DNA of 64,000 nucleotides from Bowmanella dokdonensis (GCF_017254865.1 NZ_JAFKCV010000004.1:427149-491148), one strand, 5' to 3'; shown: positions 27,917 through 37,062, numbered from the stretch's first letter. Program-made: numbers and translations. Notes: generated from the letters alone by a model not told the origin.

Positions 27917-28540
27917 ATGCAGACAGGAAATATGACGGCCCTTGTGCTGGGCGCGACAGGCCTGGTGGGCCGGGAACTGGTCAGACAATTGCTGGCGGAT
28001 GGCCGCTACACCAGGGTGACCTGTCTGCTCCGCCGACCCCTCAATGAGTTCTCTCACCCCAAACTGACTGTTGTGCAGGCCGACTTCGGGCTGTTGCAGG
28101 AATACGAGGGCTATTTCAAGGCGGATCATCTGTACATTTGCCTCGGTACCACAATGAAAAAGGCGGGCAGCCGGGAAGCCTTCCGGCGAGTGGACTTTGA
28201 CTATGTGCATATCGCAGCGCAACTGGCCAGGGCGCAAAAGGTTAAAAGTCTGGTCTGGATCTCTTCGGTGGGCGCCGATGCCGGCTCCTCCAGCTTCTAT
28301 CTGCGCACCAAAGGCGAGTTGGAAAATGCCATTTTCAGAATACCTGGGCTGGGGCCCGCGGCAGCTGTACGTCCTTCACTACTCCTGGGCAAACGCAGCG
28401 AAGCCCGGCCGCTGGAACAGTTAGGCATGCTTCTCGGCCGGTTGCTGGGTCCCCTGATGAGAGGGCCGCTGGCAAAGTACCGACCAGTGCCGGCGGCTCA
28501 GGTCGCATCGCAGATGATCGGATTGCAACGCTTTGACTAA
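27917..28540 (+). CDS. NAD(P)-binding atypical SDR oxidoreductase
   Basis: Rossmann-fold protein of 207 residues of the atypical-SDR / NAD(P)H-binding family. The nucleotide loop is LVLGATGLVGRELV near residues 8-21. LYICLGTTMKKAGSREAFRRVD and SLVWISSVGAD match the HTATIP2/TIP30-like and YbjT-like branch. No classical YxxxK active site is obvious, though YLRTKGELE could supply it. The start may be the ATG at 27917 or 27932; both have purine-rich sites. It is divergent from the peptidase gene and overlaps the following trmN6 gene by 8 bases. The substrate is unknown. Confidence 0.82.
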   Translation: MQTGNMTALVLGATGLVGRELVRQLLADGRYTRVTCLLRRPLNEFSHPKLTVVQADFGLLQEYEGYFKADHLYICLGTTMKKAGSREAFRRVDFDYVHIAAQLARAQKVKSLVWISSVGADAGSSSFYLRTKGELENAIFRIPGLGPAAAVRPSLLLGKRSEARPLEQLGMLLGRLLGPLMRGPLAKYRPVPAAQVASQMIGLQRFD

Positions 28541-29246
28541 GGGCTTTCAGTTTAAACAGTTCTTTGTTCGCCACGATCGTTGCGCCATGAAAGTGGGCAC
28601 CGACAGCATCATGCTGGGTAGCTGGGTGATGCCGGGTCACGCAAAGACTGTTCTGGATATCGGCACGGGCAGCGGCCTGCTGGCCCTGATGCTGGCTCAG
28701 AAATGCCTGCCGGCTGCCAGCATATCGGGCATTGACATAGATCCCCATGCCATCGAACAGGCCCGTGACAATGCACAAGTTTCTCCCTGGGCCAGGCAGC
28801 TTGTCTTTGATTGCATCGCACTGCAGGATTTTAGGCCGGACTGTCCGCTGGAGCTGATTGTCAGCAATCCACCCTATTACCCTGCAGGGCAGCGTTTCGA
28901 CAAGGCCCGGGAGCAAGCCCGGCACACCGGCATGCTAAGTCATGCTGCGCTGCTCGGTTGGGTCAGTGGCCATCTGGCCGAAAACGGCCGCTTTGCCTGC
29001 GTATTGCCGGTGAGTACAGCGCTGCCACTGATGGACAAAGCGGCCGGTTATGCCCTGAGTCTCAGCCGCCGCCTGGATGTCAGCACCACAGCCAGTAAGC
29101 CCGTCAGCCGTGTGCTGATGGAATTTATCCGTACAAAGAACCAAGCCAGTACGCCACAAGAGGAGCAATTGACTATTTATGCGCAAGGGCCGCAATATAG
29201 TCAGGCCTACCGGCAGCTTTGCCGGGACTATTATCTGAACTTTTAA
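28533..29246 (+). CDS. trmN6: tRNA1(Val) (adenine37-N6)-methyltransferase TrmN6
   Basis: SAM-dependent methyltransferase of 237 residues that modifies A37 of tRNA1-Val. It matches E. coli YfiC throughout: FKQFFVRHDRCAMKVGTDSI at the N-terminus, the SAM loop LDIGTGSGLLALMLAQ, and the adenine-methylation motif SNPPYY. The C-terminus PQYSQAYRQLCRDYYL also corresponds. The start codon is TTG at 28533, since no in-frame ATG or GTG is available at the conserved N-terminus. This start lies inside the end of the preceding oxidoreductase gene, which suggests coupled translation. Confidence 0.93.
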   Translation: MTKGFQFKQFFVRHDRCAMKVGTDSIMLGSWVMPGHAKTVLDIGTGSGLLALMLAQKCLPAASISGIDIDPHAIEQARDNAQVSPWARQLVFDCIALQDFRPDCPLELIVSNPPYYPAGQRFDKAREQARHTGMLSHAALLGWVSGHLAENGRFACVLPVSTALPLMDKAAGYALSLSRRLDVSTTASKPVSRVLMEFIRTKNQASTPQEEQLTIYAQGPQYSQAYRQLCRDYYLNF

Positions 29247-29312
29247 GAAAAGCCGTTCGCCGGCAACTATAGTGAAAGGAAAGAGGACTTCGATAAAGAC
29301 GAACCATTTATT

Positions 29313-29361
29313 CCAACCGGATTAATCTTTCGCTGAATGCACAAAAGATTAATCTGGCTGG
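29313..29361. other. Strong stem-loop between trmN6 and the CheW-like gene
   Basis: A 14-bp stem (29317-29330 with 29344-29357, a single G-T pair) and a 13-base loop, extended by three more pairs after a mismatch. No clean T tract follows on either strand. The 5' arm reads CCGGATTAATCTTT. It lies 24 bases before the start codon at 29385, so it would be in the leader of that mRNA. It may act in termination, RNA stability or processing. Confidence 0.5.
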
Positions 29362-29384
29362 TACTAAGACTTAAGGGGGGAGCT

Positions 29385-29762
29385 ATGCGCGCTACCAGGT
29401 TACCCGAGAGTATTGCTTCATTGTTCGATCATCTTCAGTTAGTCGAGCTGGAATGGCAAAACCGCTGTATCCAGATCCCCAAATTCGCTGTCTATGCCAT
29501 CCTTGACCGCCCGGTCTTCGACCGTTACATGTACCGGGAGGGGAAGCGCATGGGCATTATTCAGATGGAGCCCTATCATATTCCGGTACTGGACCCATTC
29601 CTGGGTGGTATCGATGCCGAGCCGCCCCATGTGGTGGTCATCAGCCACAGCAAGGGCAATAAGTTTGGTCTGTTTGGCTACCCGGCCGAGAGAGTGCGGG
29701 ATGATATTATCCTGTCCATCAGGAATCAGGCCGTTTCCCGTATTGTCAGGGCGTTCTGCTGA
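29385..29762 (+). CDS. Unknown small protein, weakly CheW-like
   Basis: A 125-residue cytoplasmic protein that I do not recognise with certainty. The ATG at 29385 has a strong AAGGGGGGAG ribosome site, which decides it over an upstream frame at 29337. The pattern of a short beta region, a central MEPYHIPVLDPFLGG segment and then HVVVISHSKGNKFGLFGYPAERV resembles the beta-barrel layout of CheW-like domains (IPV-D motif, then a VIVxxxG strand). No other chemotaxis gene is nearby. The next gene (YgjV family) starts 12 bases later, so the two are probably co-transcribed. Treat the CheW link as a guess. Confidence 0.6.
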   Translation: MRATRLPESIASLFDHLQLVELEWQNRCIQIPKFAVYAILDRPVFDRYMYREGKRMGIIQMEPYHIPVLDPFLGGIDAEPPHVVVISHSKGNKFGLFGYPAERVRDDIILSIRNQAVSRIVRAFC

Positions 29763-29773
29763 ATGAGGACGGA

Positions 29774-30304
29774 TTGACGGATATCTGGCTGGCCGAGGGA
29801 TTCGGCGCCCTGGCGCTGGTATGCAACTTTATTGCTTACCGGCAAAACCGGGTGAACCATTATCGCTTTATATCAGCGCTGGGATTGACTTTTCTCAGCA
29901 CCCATTTCTTTCTGCTAAGTGCGATGGCGGCGGGTATCGGCTGCGGGTTGGCGGCCATCCGCAACCTGATTGCCCTGCGCTACCGGCCCCTCTGGCTGGT
30001 GTACTTCTTCGTCCTGCTGCACCTGCCGTTCTTTATTTACGAATGGTGGTGGCTGAACCACGGCTGGCCCATTATCCTGGCGTATGTGTCGGCCATTATC
30101 TTCACCCTGGGTTCCCTGCTATTACAGCATACCCATCGCATCCGCCAGTGGTTTATCCTCGCCGAAGGCCTGGGCCTGGCCTATGCCCTGCTGGTAGGCA
30201 GCCTGTTCGGCAGCCTGTTTAATATCAGTAATCTGAGCAGCATCGGCATTAAGCTTTACCAGGATCGCAGGCCGAAGCGGGCACGTCAGTCAGACGCCGA
30301 CTGA
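29774..30304 (+). CDS. YgjV-family inner-membrane protein
   Basis: Integral membrane protein of 176 residues with about five to six hydrophobic segments. It matches the YgjV (Imp-YgjV) family pattern: EGFGALALVCNFIAYRQ at the start, FFLLSAMAAGI, and NISNLSSIGIKLYQD near the end. The function of the family is unknown. The start is TTG at 29774, with GAGG six bases upstream; no ATG fits the conserved N-terminus. It probably forms an operon with the CheW-like gene. Confidence 0.85.
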   Translation: MTDIWLAEGFGALALVCNFIAYRQNRVNHYRFISALGLTFLSTHFFLLSAMAAGIGCGLAAIRNLIALRYRPLWLVYFFVLLHLPFFIYEWWWLNHGWPIILAYVSAIIFTLGSLLLQHTHRIRQWFILAEGLGLAYALLVGSLFGSLFNISNLSSIGIKLYQDRRPKRARQSDAD

Positions 30305-30369
30305 TCCCCGATTTGCCTGGTCCGTTGCATCCTGCCTATACTGGATTCGCTTAAACAGGGAGTAAAATA

Positions 30370-32316
30370 ATGAAAAATAAAGGTTTGCTATCGGTTCTTC
30401 TGCTGCTGGTCAGTTTGCCGCTGCTGGCGGTGGAAACCCGCACCGCCAATAACGGCAATCTGGTGATGGAAGACATCCCCCAGATCCCGGACACCATAGT
30501 TCAGGATCTTAATCGGTACCAGAATGTCCGCTCCGCCCCATTCCAATCTTTCAGCCAATCCGGCGACAGTCTGTACATTACCACCCGTTTCGGTGACGTG
30601 GCGCAACTGCACCGGGTAGACAAACCGGCCGGCGCCCGTCATCAACTGACCTTTTTCGACGAGCCCATCGGCTCGGTACAAAGGCGTCCTGGCAACGATC
30701 ACATAGCCTTTACCATGGATGCCGGCGGCAGCGAGAATGCCCAGATTTTTTTGTTTGACCCCAAAGACGGCAGCAGCAGGCTGCTGTCCGACGGTGAGTC
30801 CAGAAACGGCGCCGTCCTGTGGAGTAACCAGGGGGACAGGCTGGCTTTCCAGAGCACCCGGCGTAACGGCGCCGCCAACGATATCTGGCTGCTTGAACCG
30901 GACAAGCCCGAAGCGGCCACCTTGCTGATGGAATCCGGCGATGGCAGTTGGTGGGGACCGTCTGACTGGAACAGTGACGACAGCAAGCTGTTGATCCAGC
31001 AATATGTCAGTGCCAGCGATTCGCGCATCTACCTGCAAGCCGTTGGCGCTAAGGACAAGACGCTGCTGGCCGGCTCGGCTGACGCGCCTACCACTAACTT
31101 TGCCCTGGCTTTCGATAGCAAAGACAAGGGGATGTTCCTGATCACCGACCGTTTCGGTCAGTTCCAGCAACTGGCTTATCAGGCCTTTGACGGCAGCGAA
31201 GCCAAGCCCATCACCCGGGACATCCCCTGGGATGTGGACGGCTTTGCCATCAGTAAAAAAGGTGACAGGGCGGCCTTTATTGTCAATCAGGACGGTTTCC
31301 ATGCCTTATACCTGCTGGACACCCACAGCTTGAAATACCAACAGGTGGACGGGCTACCTATTGGGCTTGCCGGGGGATTGCAGTTCGATGAGCAGGGCAA
31401 GACCCTGGGACTGACCCTGAATACCGCCCAGACCCCCAGCGACAGTTTTGTGCTGACGCTGGGTAAAAAGCCGCTGGAATACGGCAAGCTGACCCGCTGG
31501 ACCTATAGCGAGGTGGGCGGTCTGGATACGGATAAGTTTGTGCAACCCGAGCTGGTGCGATATGAATCATTCGATGAGCGACGGATCCCGGCCTTTGTCT
31601 ATAAGCCCAACAAGCAGGGCCCCCACCCTGTGGTCATCAGCATTCACGGCGGACCGGAAGCCCAATACCAGCCTTCTTTTTCCAGCACCTTCCAACTTTG
31701 GGTGGAAAAGCTTGGGGTGGCGGTGATCGCGCCCAACGTCCGCGGCTCTGCAGGATACGGTAAGGAATACCTGAGCCTGGACAATGGCTTTAAACGTGAG
31801 GACTCAGTGAAAGATATTGGCGCCCTGCTGGACTGGATTGCCACACAAGAGGATCTGGACAGCAGCCGGGTCGCAGTCTTTGGCGGCAGCTACGGCGGGT
31901 ACATGGTGCTGGCCAGCAGCATGCATTACAGCGACAGGCTCAAAGCCGCGGTGGACATAGTGGGGATTTCCAACTTTGTCACTTTCCTGGAGAACACCGA
32001 GGACTATCGCCGCGATCTGCGCCGGGTGGAGTACGGCGATGAGCGCGACCCCGAGATGCGCGAATTCCTGGAAAAAATCAGCCCCAGCAACAATGTGGAC
32101 AAGATCAATGTGCCCATGTTCGTCATCCAGGGCCAGAACGACCCCAGGGTACCGGTGAGCGAGGCCGAACAAATAGTCGCGGCCCTGCGCAATGCCGGCA
32201 AACCGGTGTGGTACATGAACGCCCTGAACGAGGGCCACGGCTACCGTAAAAAGGAAAATCGCGATATCTACCAGCAGGCGGTGGTGTTGTTCTTCCAGCA
32301 GCATTTGCTGAAATAA
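30370..32316 (+). CDS. Secreted S9-family prolyl oligopeptidase-like peptidase
   Basis: Serine peptidase of 648 residues, S9C-like, with a signal peptide of about 20 residues (ending LLAVE). An N-terminal beta-propeller with TolB/PD40-like repeats (LFDPKDGSSRLL, DRLAFQSTR) covers about 50-380. The catalytic domain has Ser507 in FGGSYGGYM, Asp591 in GQNDPRVP and His623 in NEGHGYRK. Such enzymes degrade short peptides, often acyl- or prolyl-containing, in the periplasm. An AGGGAG ribosome site lies nine bases before the ATG. A GC-rich hairpin follows the stop. It is the second S9 peptidase within 5 kb. Confidence 0.92.
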   Translation: MKNKGLLSVLLLLVSLPLLAVETRTANNGNLVMEDIPQIPDTIVQDLNRYQNVRSAPFQSFSQSGDSLYITTRFGDVAQLHRVDKPAGARHQLTFFDEPIGSVQRRPGNDHIAFTMDAGGSENAQIFLFDPKDGSSRLLSDGESRNGAVLWSNQGDRLAFQSTRRNGAANDIWLLEPDKPEAATLLMESGDGSWWGPSDWNSDDSKLLIQQYVSASDSRIYLQAVGAKDKTLLAGSADAPTTNFALAFDSKDKGMFLITDRFGQFQQLAYQAFDGSEAKPITRDIPWDVDGFAISKKGDRAAFIVNQDGFHALYLLDTHSLKYQQVDGLPIGLAGGLQFDEQGKTLGLTLNTAQTPSDSFVLTLGKKPLEYGKLTRWTYSEVGGLDTDKFVQPELVRYESFDERRIPAFVYKPNKQGPHPVVISIHGGPEAQYQPSFSSTFQLWVEKLGVAVIAPNVRGSAGYGKEYLSLDNGFKREDSVKDIGALLDWIATQEDLDSSRVAVFGGSYGGYMVLASSMHYSDRLKAAVDIVGISNFVTFLENTEDYRRDLRRVEYGDERDPEMREFLEKISPSNNVDKINVPMFVIQGQNDPRVPVSEAEQIVAALRNAGKPVWYMNALNEGHGYRKKENRDIYQQAVVLFFQQHLLK

Positions 32317-32326
32317 CTGGTTCTGA

Positions 32327-32346
32327 AGGCGGGCCACGGCCCGCCT
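32327..32346 (+). terminator. GC-rich hairpin after the S9 peptidase gene
   Basis: A perfect AGGCGGGCC / GGCCCGCCT inverted repeat with almost no spacer lies 11 bases after the stop codon. No T tract follows, so it could be a Rho-dependent or mRNA-stabilising structure rather than an intrinsic terminator. Confidence 0.45.
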
Positions 32347-32570
32347 GAGTCGCCGCAGGAGCCGGCAATTTTTGCCGTTGCCCGTTAGAAAAGATAATGC
32401 GGCAGACACCGTCCTGAAAGCATCCCCTCTGCTATACTCTCTGAGCGCCGGGCCCCAAGGGCCTTCTAGCCTTATCCCCCCAGCCAGGCGGCTTATCTTC
32501 TCTTTGTTTCTTTGTGACGTTTCACAGTCAGTTGTCATGACTCAACTTAATCCTACCCAGGAGTCCAGCT

Positions 32571-33935
32571 ATGGAAGCAAGACAATTGCAGTCAAATCCC
32601 GAAGCCGCGCAAAAGAACGGCGTTATTAATCCCTTTGCCTTGGCCGAATACGTGTCGGGCCGCAAGATTGATTGGCGCAAGGTAGACAATCCCGATGAGT
32701 TGCTGGAGAGCATCCTGCAAACCCCTTACCAGGAACTCTTCGATCCCAAGTTCGAGGGCCCCTTGTACATGGGCCTGAAACTAACCAGTAAAGGCACGTT
32801 GGAGCGTTTCCACAGCCCTTTGTTTTCGGCCGAAGTGGAAATGAGTGTCAATGATCTGGATATTCCGCTAAACCGCTTGTCGGATGTCCAGGTGCTTGGC
32901 GACCTGGGCGCCCGGTTCCAGGTTGAGGATGTGTCCAGACTGAAAGTGCATAAGATAGATATCTGCAATCCCTATGTCATCAGTCTGCAGATTCGCTTAC
33001 CCGAAAAAGACCGGATTCAGAATCTGGCCCGGGTGTTCAACCAGGCCGTGGTCCGCTCAGTGGCCCTGGATCCGGAAGTGGGCAGCAATAACCAGGACTG
33101 GACACCGGCCAATGCGGTATGGCAGGACAAGGGCGCCTTCTTTAACGAAACTGCCGAGTTCTTCGACCCGGTGCAAGGAGCGGTGGCCAACTGCTACTAT
33201 ATCGCCGCCCTGGCAGCCCTTGCCTGGGCGACGCCCTACCGGGTGTCACATATGACCCGGGCAACCAACACGGGTCAGAATCAGTTCACCAATCTGGTGC
33301 GTTTCTACAAGCCGGACAGCAACGGGCAACTAGACAGGGAAATCGAGATATCCGATACGGTCCCGGTCAACAGCACAACGGGTAGCTTTATCTACTGCCG
33401 TTCCAGCGAAGCGGGCGAGATCTGGCCGGCCCTGTATGAAAAAGCCTTCGCCAAGCTGGAAACCGGCACTAACAGCGATCATCCCGATATTACCGCCACC
33501 GGATGGGGGGACTGTGTCTACGCCACCGCCCAGCTAAATGGCGGCAAACGGTATTATTACGCCAACAACGACCTGAACGCCGACCAAATCTGGGACCTGG
33601 TCAGGGGCAACTCAGCCGGCAAGCGCACTTTCAATCCGATGACATGCTGGACGTACGGCACGGCGCCGGAAGGCCTCAGTTACAGCGATGCCAACATTGT
33701 GGGCTCGCACTGCTACACGGTGCTGGGCTGGGATTATCACTGTGACAGGAAGTATCTGGTGCTGCGCAACCCCTGGGGTACCAAGGAAGCCACCACAGGC
33801 ACCAGGGACGGCACCCTCTACATGCATGACATCAGTTGGTGGCGGCCTATCCAGTTGGCTAACCCGGACGGCACCTTCGCCATCCTGGCGTCTACCTTCA
33901 AACAGTACTTCGCCGGGCTGGGCGTCGCCAAATAG
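32571..33935 (+). CDS. Calpain-like cysteine protease (C2 family)
   Basis: Predicted papain-fold peptidase of 454 residues related to the calpain catalytic core (CysPc). The triad is visible: Cys208 in AVANCYYIAALAALAW, His380 in NIVGSHCYTVLGWDY and Asn400 in YLVLRNPWGTKE. EIWPALYEKAFAKLE is another calpain hallmark. Calcium-binding EF-hands and C2L domains are not apparent. The first 190 residues are unrecognised and may be a prodomain or targeting region. No signal peptide is seen, so it would be cytoplasmic unless exported by another route. A CAGGAG site precedes the ATG. It is a single gene ending at a strong terminator. Confidence 0.88.
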   Translation: MEARQLQSNPEAAQKNGVINPFALAEYVSGRKIDWRKVDNPDELLESILQTPYQELFDPKFEGPLYMGLKLTSKGTLERFHSPLFSAEVEMSVNDLDIPLNRLSDVQVLGDLGARFQVEDVSRLKVHKIDICNPYVISLQIRLPEKDRIQNLARVFNQAVVRSVALDPEVGSNNQDWTPANAVWQDKGAFFNETAEFFDPVQGAVANCYYIAALAALAWATPYRVSHMTRATNTGQNQFTNLVRFYKPDSNGQLDREIEISDTVPVNSTTGSFIYCRSSEAGEIWPALYEKAFAKLETGTNSDHPDITATGWGDCVYATAQLNGGKRYYYANNDLNADQIWDLVRGNSAGKRTFNPMTCWTYGTAPEGLSYSDANIVGSHCYTVLGWDYHCDRKYLVLRNPWGTKEATTGTRDGTLYMHDISWWRPIQLANPDGTFAILASTFKQYFAGLGVAK

Positions 33936-33954
33936 CTGTTAACAGCTCCACTCT

Positions 33955-33984
33955 GGCGGCCGGTATAATGCCGGCCGCCTTTTG
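33955..33984 (+). terminator. Intrinsic terminator of the calpain-like gene
   Basis: A 9-bp all-GC stem (GGCGGCCGG / CCGGCCGCC) with a 7-base loop is followed by TTTTG. It lies between convergent genes and may also slow transcription from the minus side. Confidence 0.85.
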
Positions 33985-34017
33985 TGATACCCCTCGCCCC
34001 GCTATTTGGGCAGCTGA

Positions 34018-34881
34018 TCAACTGGCTGGTGGGTTGACCCAAAGGGTCTGTCGGTTGATTGGTACGCCGTCGCACAAAAAGGGATTGTCCAGGTGCAGAA
34101 GATGGCGCTGTTTTATCCCGAGCCGCTGGAGAATTTCGCCGAACTGGGCCTCGAAGAGCTTATCGAAACTGCCGTCCTGCAGCGCCGATTCCAGCCCCTG
34201 TTTCAGGTCGATGGCCAGTTGCGGGTTGTCCCGGCTGACAAAGAAGTAATAAGCACTGGGATACTGGATAAGCAGGTGGGAATCGATCATCAACTCAAGG
34301 GTCGGGTGCTGGGCCAGGTTCTGCTCAATCTCCAGCACCGAACGGGGAAAGACATCGATACGCTGCCTGTCCAGCATCAGATACAAGCCTTCGTAATCGC
34401 CACCGGCAAACACCCGCAGGCCGTTCGCCCTGAGAATGCGGGTGTCGCTCCAGCTATGGTACTGGCCAATGTGCAGGGCTTTGAGATCAGTCAGGTTTTT
34501 TACCGCCTTGAGCTTGTCTGGATTTGCCGCAGGGATCAGGCCGATGCGCATGCCGTTGAGTCCCCTCAGCAGCGGGAAATGCACTGGCAGGGCCTGATGG
34601 CTGCGATCTTTGAGACAGGTGCCTGTCAGCACATCCAGGCCGTCAGGCGCTCCCAGTAAATCGAAGGCGCGCTCTTTGGGCAGGTCGGCCCCCAGTGCAC
34701 GGACTTCATAGGCATTTTCCGGCAAATGGGACAGGGCCAGCTTCAGAACACTCACCATGTAATCGTCGCGGGCATAGCCGGGGTAGATGACCAGGCTTGG
34801 CGACTTGTCAGGTTCGGTATGGGCAACCCCTGTCTGCAGCCCTAGGATCAGACAGCAGAAAATGATGGTATGACGATTCAT
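34018..34881 (-). CDS. Periplasmic solute-binding-like protein
   Basis: Secreted protein of 287 residues from the ATG at 34881. A signal peptide of about 20 residues (ending GVAHTE) is followed by an alpha/beta solute-binding fold of the family-3 type, with LKALHIGQYHSWSD, GLYLMLDRQRIDVFPRS and LKQGLESALQDGSFDKLFEAQFG as typical blocks. No transport genes adjoin it. It is the last gene of a five-gene operon with a GGDEF/EAL sensor, a cupredoxin-like protein, an outer-membrane barrel and a repeat protein. It could present a ligand to the sensor; this is inference from context only. Confidence 0.75.
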   Translation of the reverse strand: MNRHTIIFCCLILGLQTGVAHTEPDKSPSLVIYPGYARDDYMVSVLKLALSHLPENAYEVRALGADLPKERAFDLLGAPDGLDVLTGTCLKDRSHQALPVHFPLLRGLNGMRIGLIPAANPDKLKAVKNLTDLKALHIGQYHSWSDTRILRANGLRVFAGGDYEGLYLMLDRQRIDVFPRSVLEIEQNLAQHPTLELMIDSHLLIQYPSAYYFFVSRDNPQLAIDLKQGLESALQDGSFDKLFEAQFGEILQRLGIKQRHLLHLDNPFLCDGVPINRQTLWVNPPAS

Positions 34882-34913
34882 GACATGCTGCCGGACAGTT
34901 CCATGCTTTAACT

Positions 34914-35852
34914 TTAATCCCTGTTCTGCCGCTTCTGAAGTTTTTCCTTCAGTTCGGCGGCCAGGGGCTGATGCCACCGGGGCAGTATGGTACTGTCCAG
35001 TTCCTGCCAATGACTGTCCGCCTGCTGCCATTGTTGCTGCATAACGGCCATCTCCACCAGTCGCAGCCGGCTCAACTGGTAAGTGATTTCATCTCCTGCC
35101 TCTTTGGCATATTGTCCCGCCAGTTGGAAGTGGCTGGCGGCGGGCTGCCACAAGCCAAGAAACTGGTGGGCCCGGGCGGCATTGTTCTGGGCAATGCCGA
35201 TCTGCTGAGCATTGCCCCTGGCCAGGGCGTACTCTAAGGCGGTCAGGCGATACTGCAGATGCTGTTGTTGTTCGTTCCGCTTGTTATAAACCTGAGCCAG
35301 GTTGGCATAGAGTTCGTGCAGGAATTCGGGCGATGCACGACTTCGATACCGCTGCTCCAATTCCAGCAGTATCCGTTCAGCCGTCTCCATGTCATCCAGA
35401 TACAACAACAGGTTGGCCAGTTCTATCAGGTAAATGGTATTGGGCAGGGTATCAGACAGCTCAGTCAGCAAGGCTACCGCCTGTCGAATCATCGGCTCGC
35501 CAAGGGCCCTGTTGTCATCCAGGTAGGCCAGTTTGGCCCGGTACACCAGCACGGCAATCTGCAATCTGACCGGTAACCGCCCGCTGTCCTGCCAGGGCGC
35601 AAGGACCTGCTTGAGTTTATCGAAGCGTTTCAGATCCAGCAGGCTGGCAAATTCATAGAGCTTAAGACTGTACCAGTTATGGCTGTATAGGGGTTCGCCC
35701 TGCAGCGCCTCCGGCAGGGCGTCGAGGCACCGGGCAGGCTGATCCTGGCAGATCTGGTGGATGGAGAGTGGGTTGTCAGCCAGGGCGTAAAGGGGAAAAC
35801 TGCCAAGGGGGAGCAGACACAACGCCAGGGTCATGCAATAGTTTTTGGCCAC
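34914..35852 (-). CDS. Secreted helical-repeat (TPR-like) protein
   Basis: A 312-residue secreted protein. The GTG at 35852 has an AGGTGG ribosome site and places a signal peptide (ending LYALA) directly at the N-terminus. After that the sequence is almost wholly helical, with repeated pairs such as LYANLAQVYNKRNEQQQHLQYRLTALEYALA (short blocks NLAQVYNKR, LTALEYALA), typical of tetratricopeptide-type scaffolds. No catalytic motif is visible. The start lies one base past the stop of the preceding barrel gene. It probably binds protein partners in the periplasm. Confidence 0.75.
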   Translation of the reverse strand: MAKNYCMTLALCLLPLGSFPLYALADNPLSIHQICQDQPARCLDALPEALQGEPLYSHNWYSLKLYEFASLLDLKRFDKLKQVLAPWQDSGRLPVRLQIAVLVYRAKLAYLDDNRALGEPMIRQAVALLTELSDTLPNTIYLIELANLLLYLDDMETAERILLELEQRYRSRASPEFLHELYANLAQVYNKRNEQQQHLQYRLTALEYALARGNAQQIGIAQNNAARAHQFLGLWQPAASHFQLAGQYAKEAGDEITYQLSRLRLVEMAVMQQQWQQADSHWQELDSTILPRWHQPLAAELKEKLQKRQNRD

Positions 35853-35853
35853 G

Positions 35854-37062
35854 CTACCACCTGTACTGTGCCAGGGCGAGGGTCTGCTGTCTGTCCCTGT
35901 CCGGCGCTTCGCCCAAGGTTGCACGGTTCAACGCGCGATTGGAATTAATGTGCTGCTCCAGGCCGAACTGCCAGGATTCATCCCATTGGTAGCGCCAGGT
36001 GAGGGTAATTGCATCGCCGTCCTGGTGATTCTGGTCCCAGGGCCAGACGTCATCGCCACGGGTCCGGAACCTGTCAAACCTTGCGCTGAATCTGTGCTTT
36101 TCCACTGCATGGCTGAGCAACACAAACCAGGCGTCAAATTCCACATAGACCTTGTTGTCACCCATCAGGGTATCGCCTGTCACCCACTGGCTGATCAGAC
36201 GATTCCGCTCGTTGAGCTGCCAGGACGCAGCCAGGGAGTGAAAGCGGGTATCCCAGCCGTATAAACGCTGCTCGTTAACGGCCAGGGGATCGGCATTGTT
36301 GTCGTAAAAATAATAACGGACACTGACTGTCTGGTAATAGTCCAGATGCAGGCCGGCGTAGTAGCCGTTGCGGCCGTCCAGTTCCTTGAAGGGTTCGGTC
36401 CAGGCCGGCAGTGCATTGCGGTAAGTGTCGAAAGGCTGGCCGTAATGAGCAAAGTTAATTCTGTCATTGTGCAGGCTCTGCCGGTCGTGCATGGCCCAGC
36501 CGCGCCAGCTCAGCAGGGTGCCCAAGGTATCATTGCCCCGGAACACACCGCCATACAGCTCCCAGGACCAGGGGCTGCGACGCTGTCGCCCTGGGCTGTA
36601 CAAGCCCAGTTCGAGCCCTGCGATGCGCAGCTCCTCGCCAATCCAGCTATTGATGGCGCTTTGTGTGTAATTGTACGGCGACAGCCAGCCTGTATCAGGG
36701 TTCTCCAGTGACATCTGCGGGTAGAAAAAGCCGGCCCGGGCGCGGAATTTGACCTTGTCTGCACTCAGCGGCTTGTAGAGGAGTTGGGCCTGGGTCAGGC
36801 CAAGTTGCTGTTCGCCGTCCTCATGCAGGTTGGCTACCAGTTCCATCTGCCAGCCACTGGCGAGATGGTGATCAATTTTAACCAGAGCCTGTTGCAGATG
36901 AAGTCCATCCTCTTCGTACCGCAGGATGCCGCTACCCTGCTCCTGCCAGCCTGGCTGGTTGTCAGTGACAGCCAGACTCGCCTGCATCAGTCCGGATACT
37001 TCGGCAGCCAGGCTGTTAATGCTCAGCAGGCAGCCCAGCAGCCACGGCAGACAGGGCCTCAT
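35854..37062 (-). CDS. Outer-membrane beta-barrel (porin-like) protein
   Basis: Predicted outer-membrane protein of 402 residues. A signal peptide (about 20 residues, ending NSLAAE) is followed by alternating amphipathic strands rich in Trp and Tyr, such as YYAGLHLDYYQTVSVRYYFYD (read as YYAGLHLDYYQT, VSVRYYFYD), and the protein ends LALAQYRW with a C-terminal aromatic, the barrel-assembly signal. The fold suggests a porin-like channel, but no substrate family is recognised. Its ATG overlaps the TGA of the preceding GGDEF/EAL gene by 4 bases, a clear coupling. Confidence 0.78.
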   Translation of the reverse strand: MRPCLPWLLGCLLSINSLAAEVSGLMQASLAVTDNQPGWQEQGSGILRYEEDGLHLQQALVKIDHHLASGWQMELVANLHEDGEQQLGLTQAQLLYKPLSADKVKFRARAGFFYPQMSLENPDTGWLSPYNYTQSAINSWIGEELRIAGLELGLYSPGRQRRSPWSWELYGGVFRGNDTLGTLLSWRGWAMHDRQSLHNDRINFAHYGQPFDTYRNALPAWTEPFKELDGRNGYYAGLHLDYYQTVSVRYYFYDNNADPLAVNEQRLYGWDTRFHSLAASWQLNERNRLISQWVTGDTLMGDNKVYVEFDAWFVLLSHAVEKHRFSARFDRFRTRGDDVWPWDQNHQDGDAITLTWRYQWDESWQFGLEQHINSNRALNRATLGEAPDRDRQQTLALAQYRW

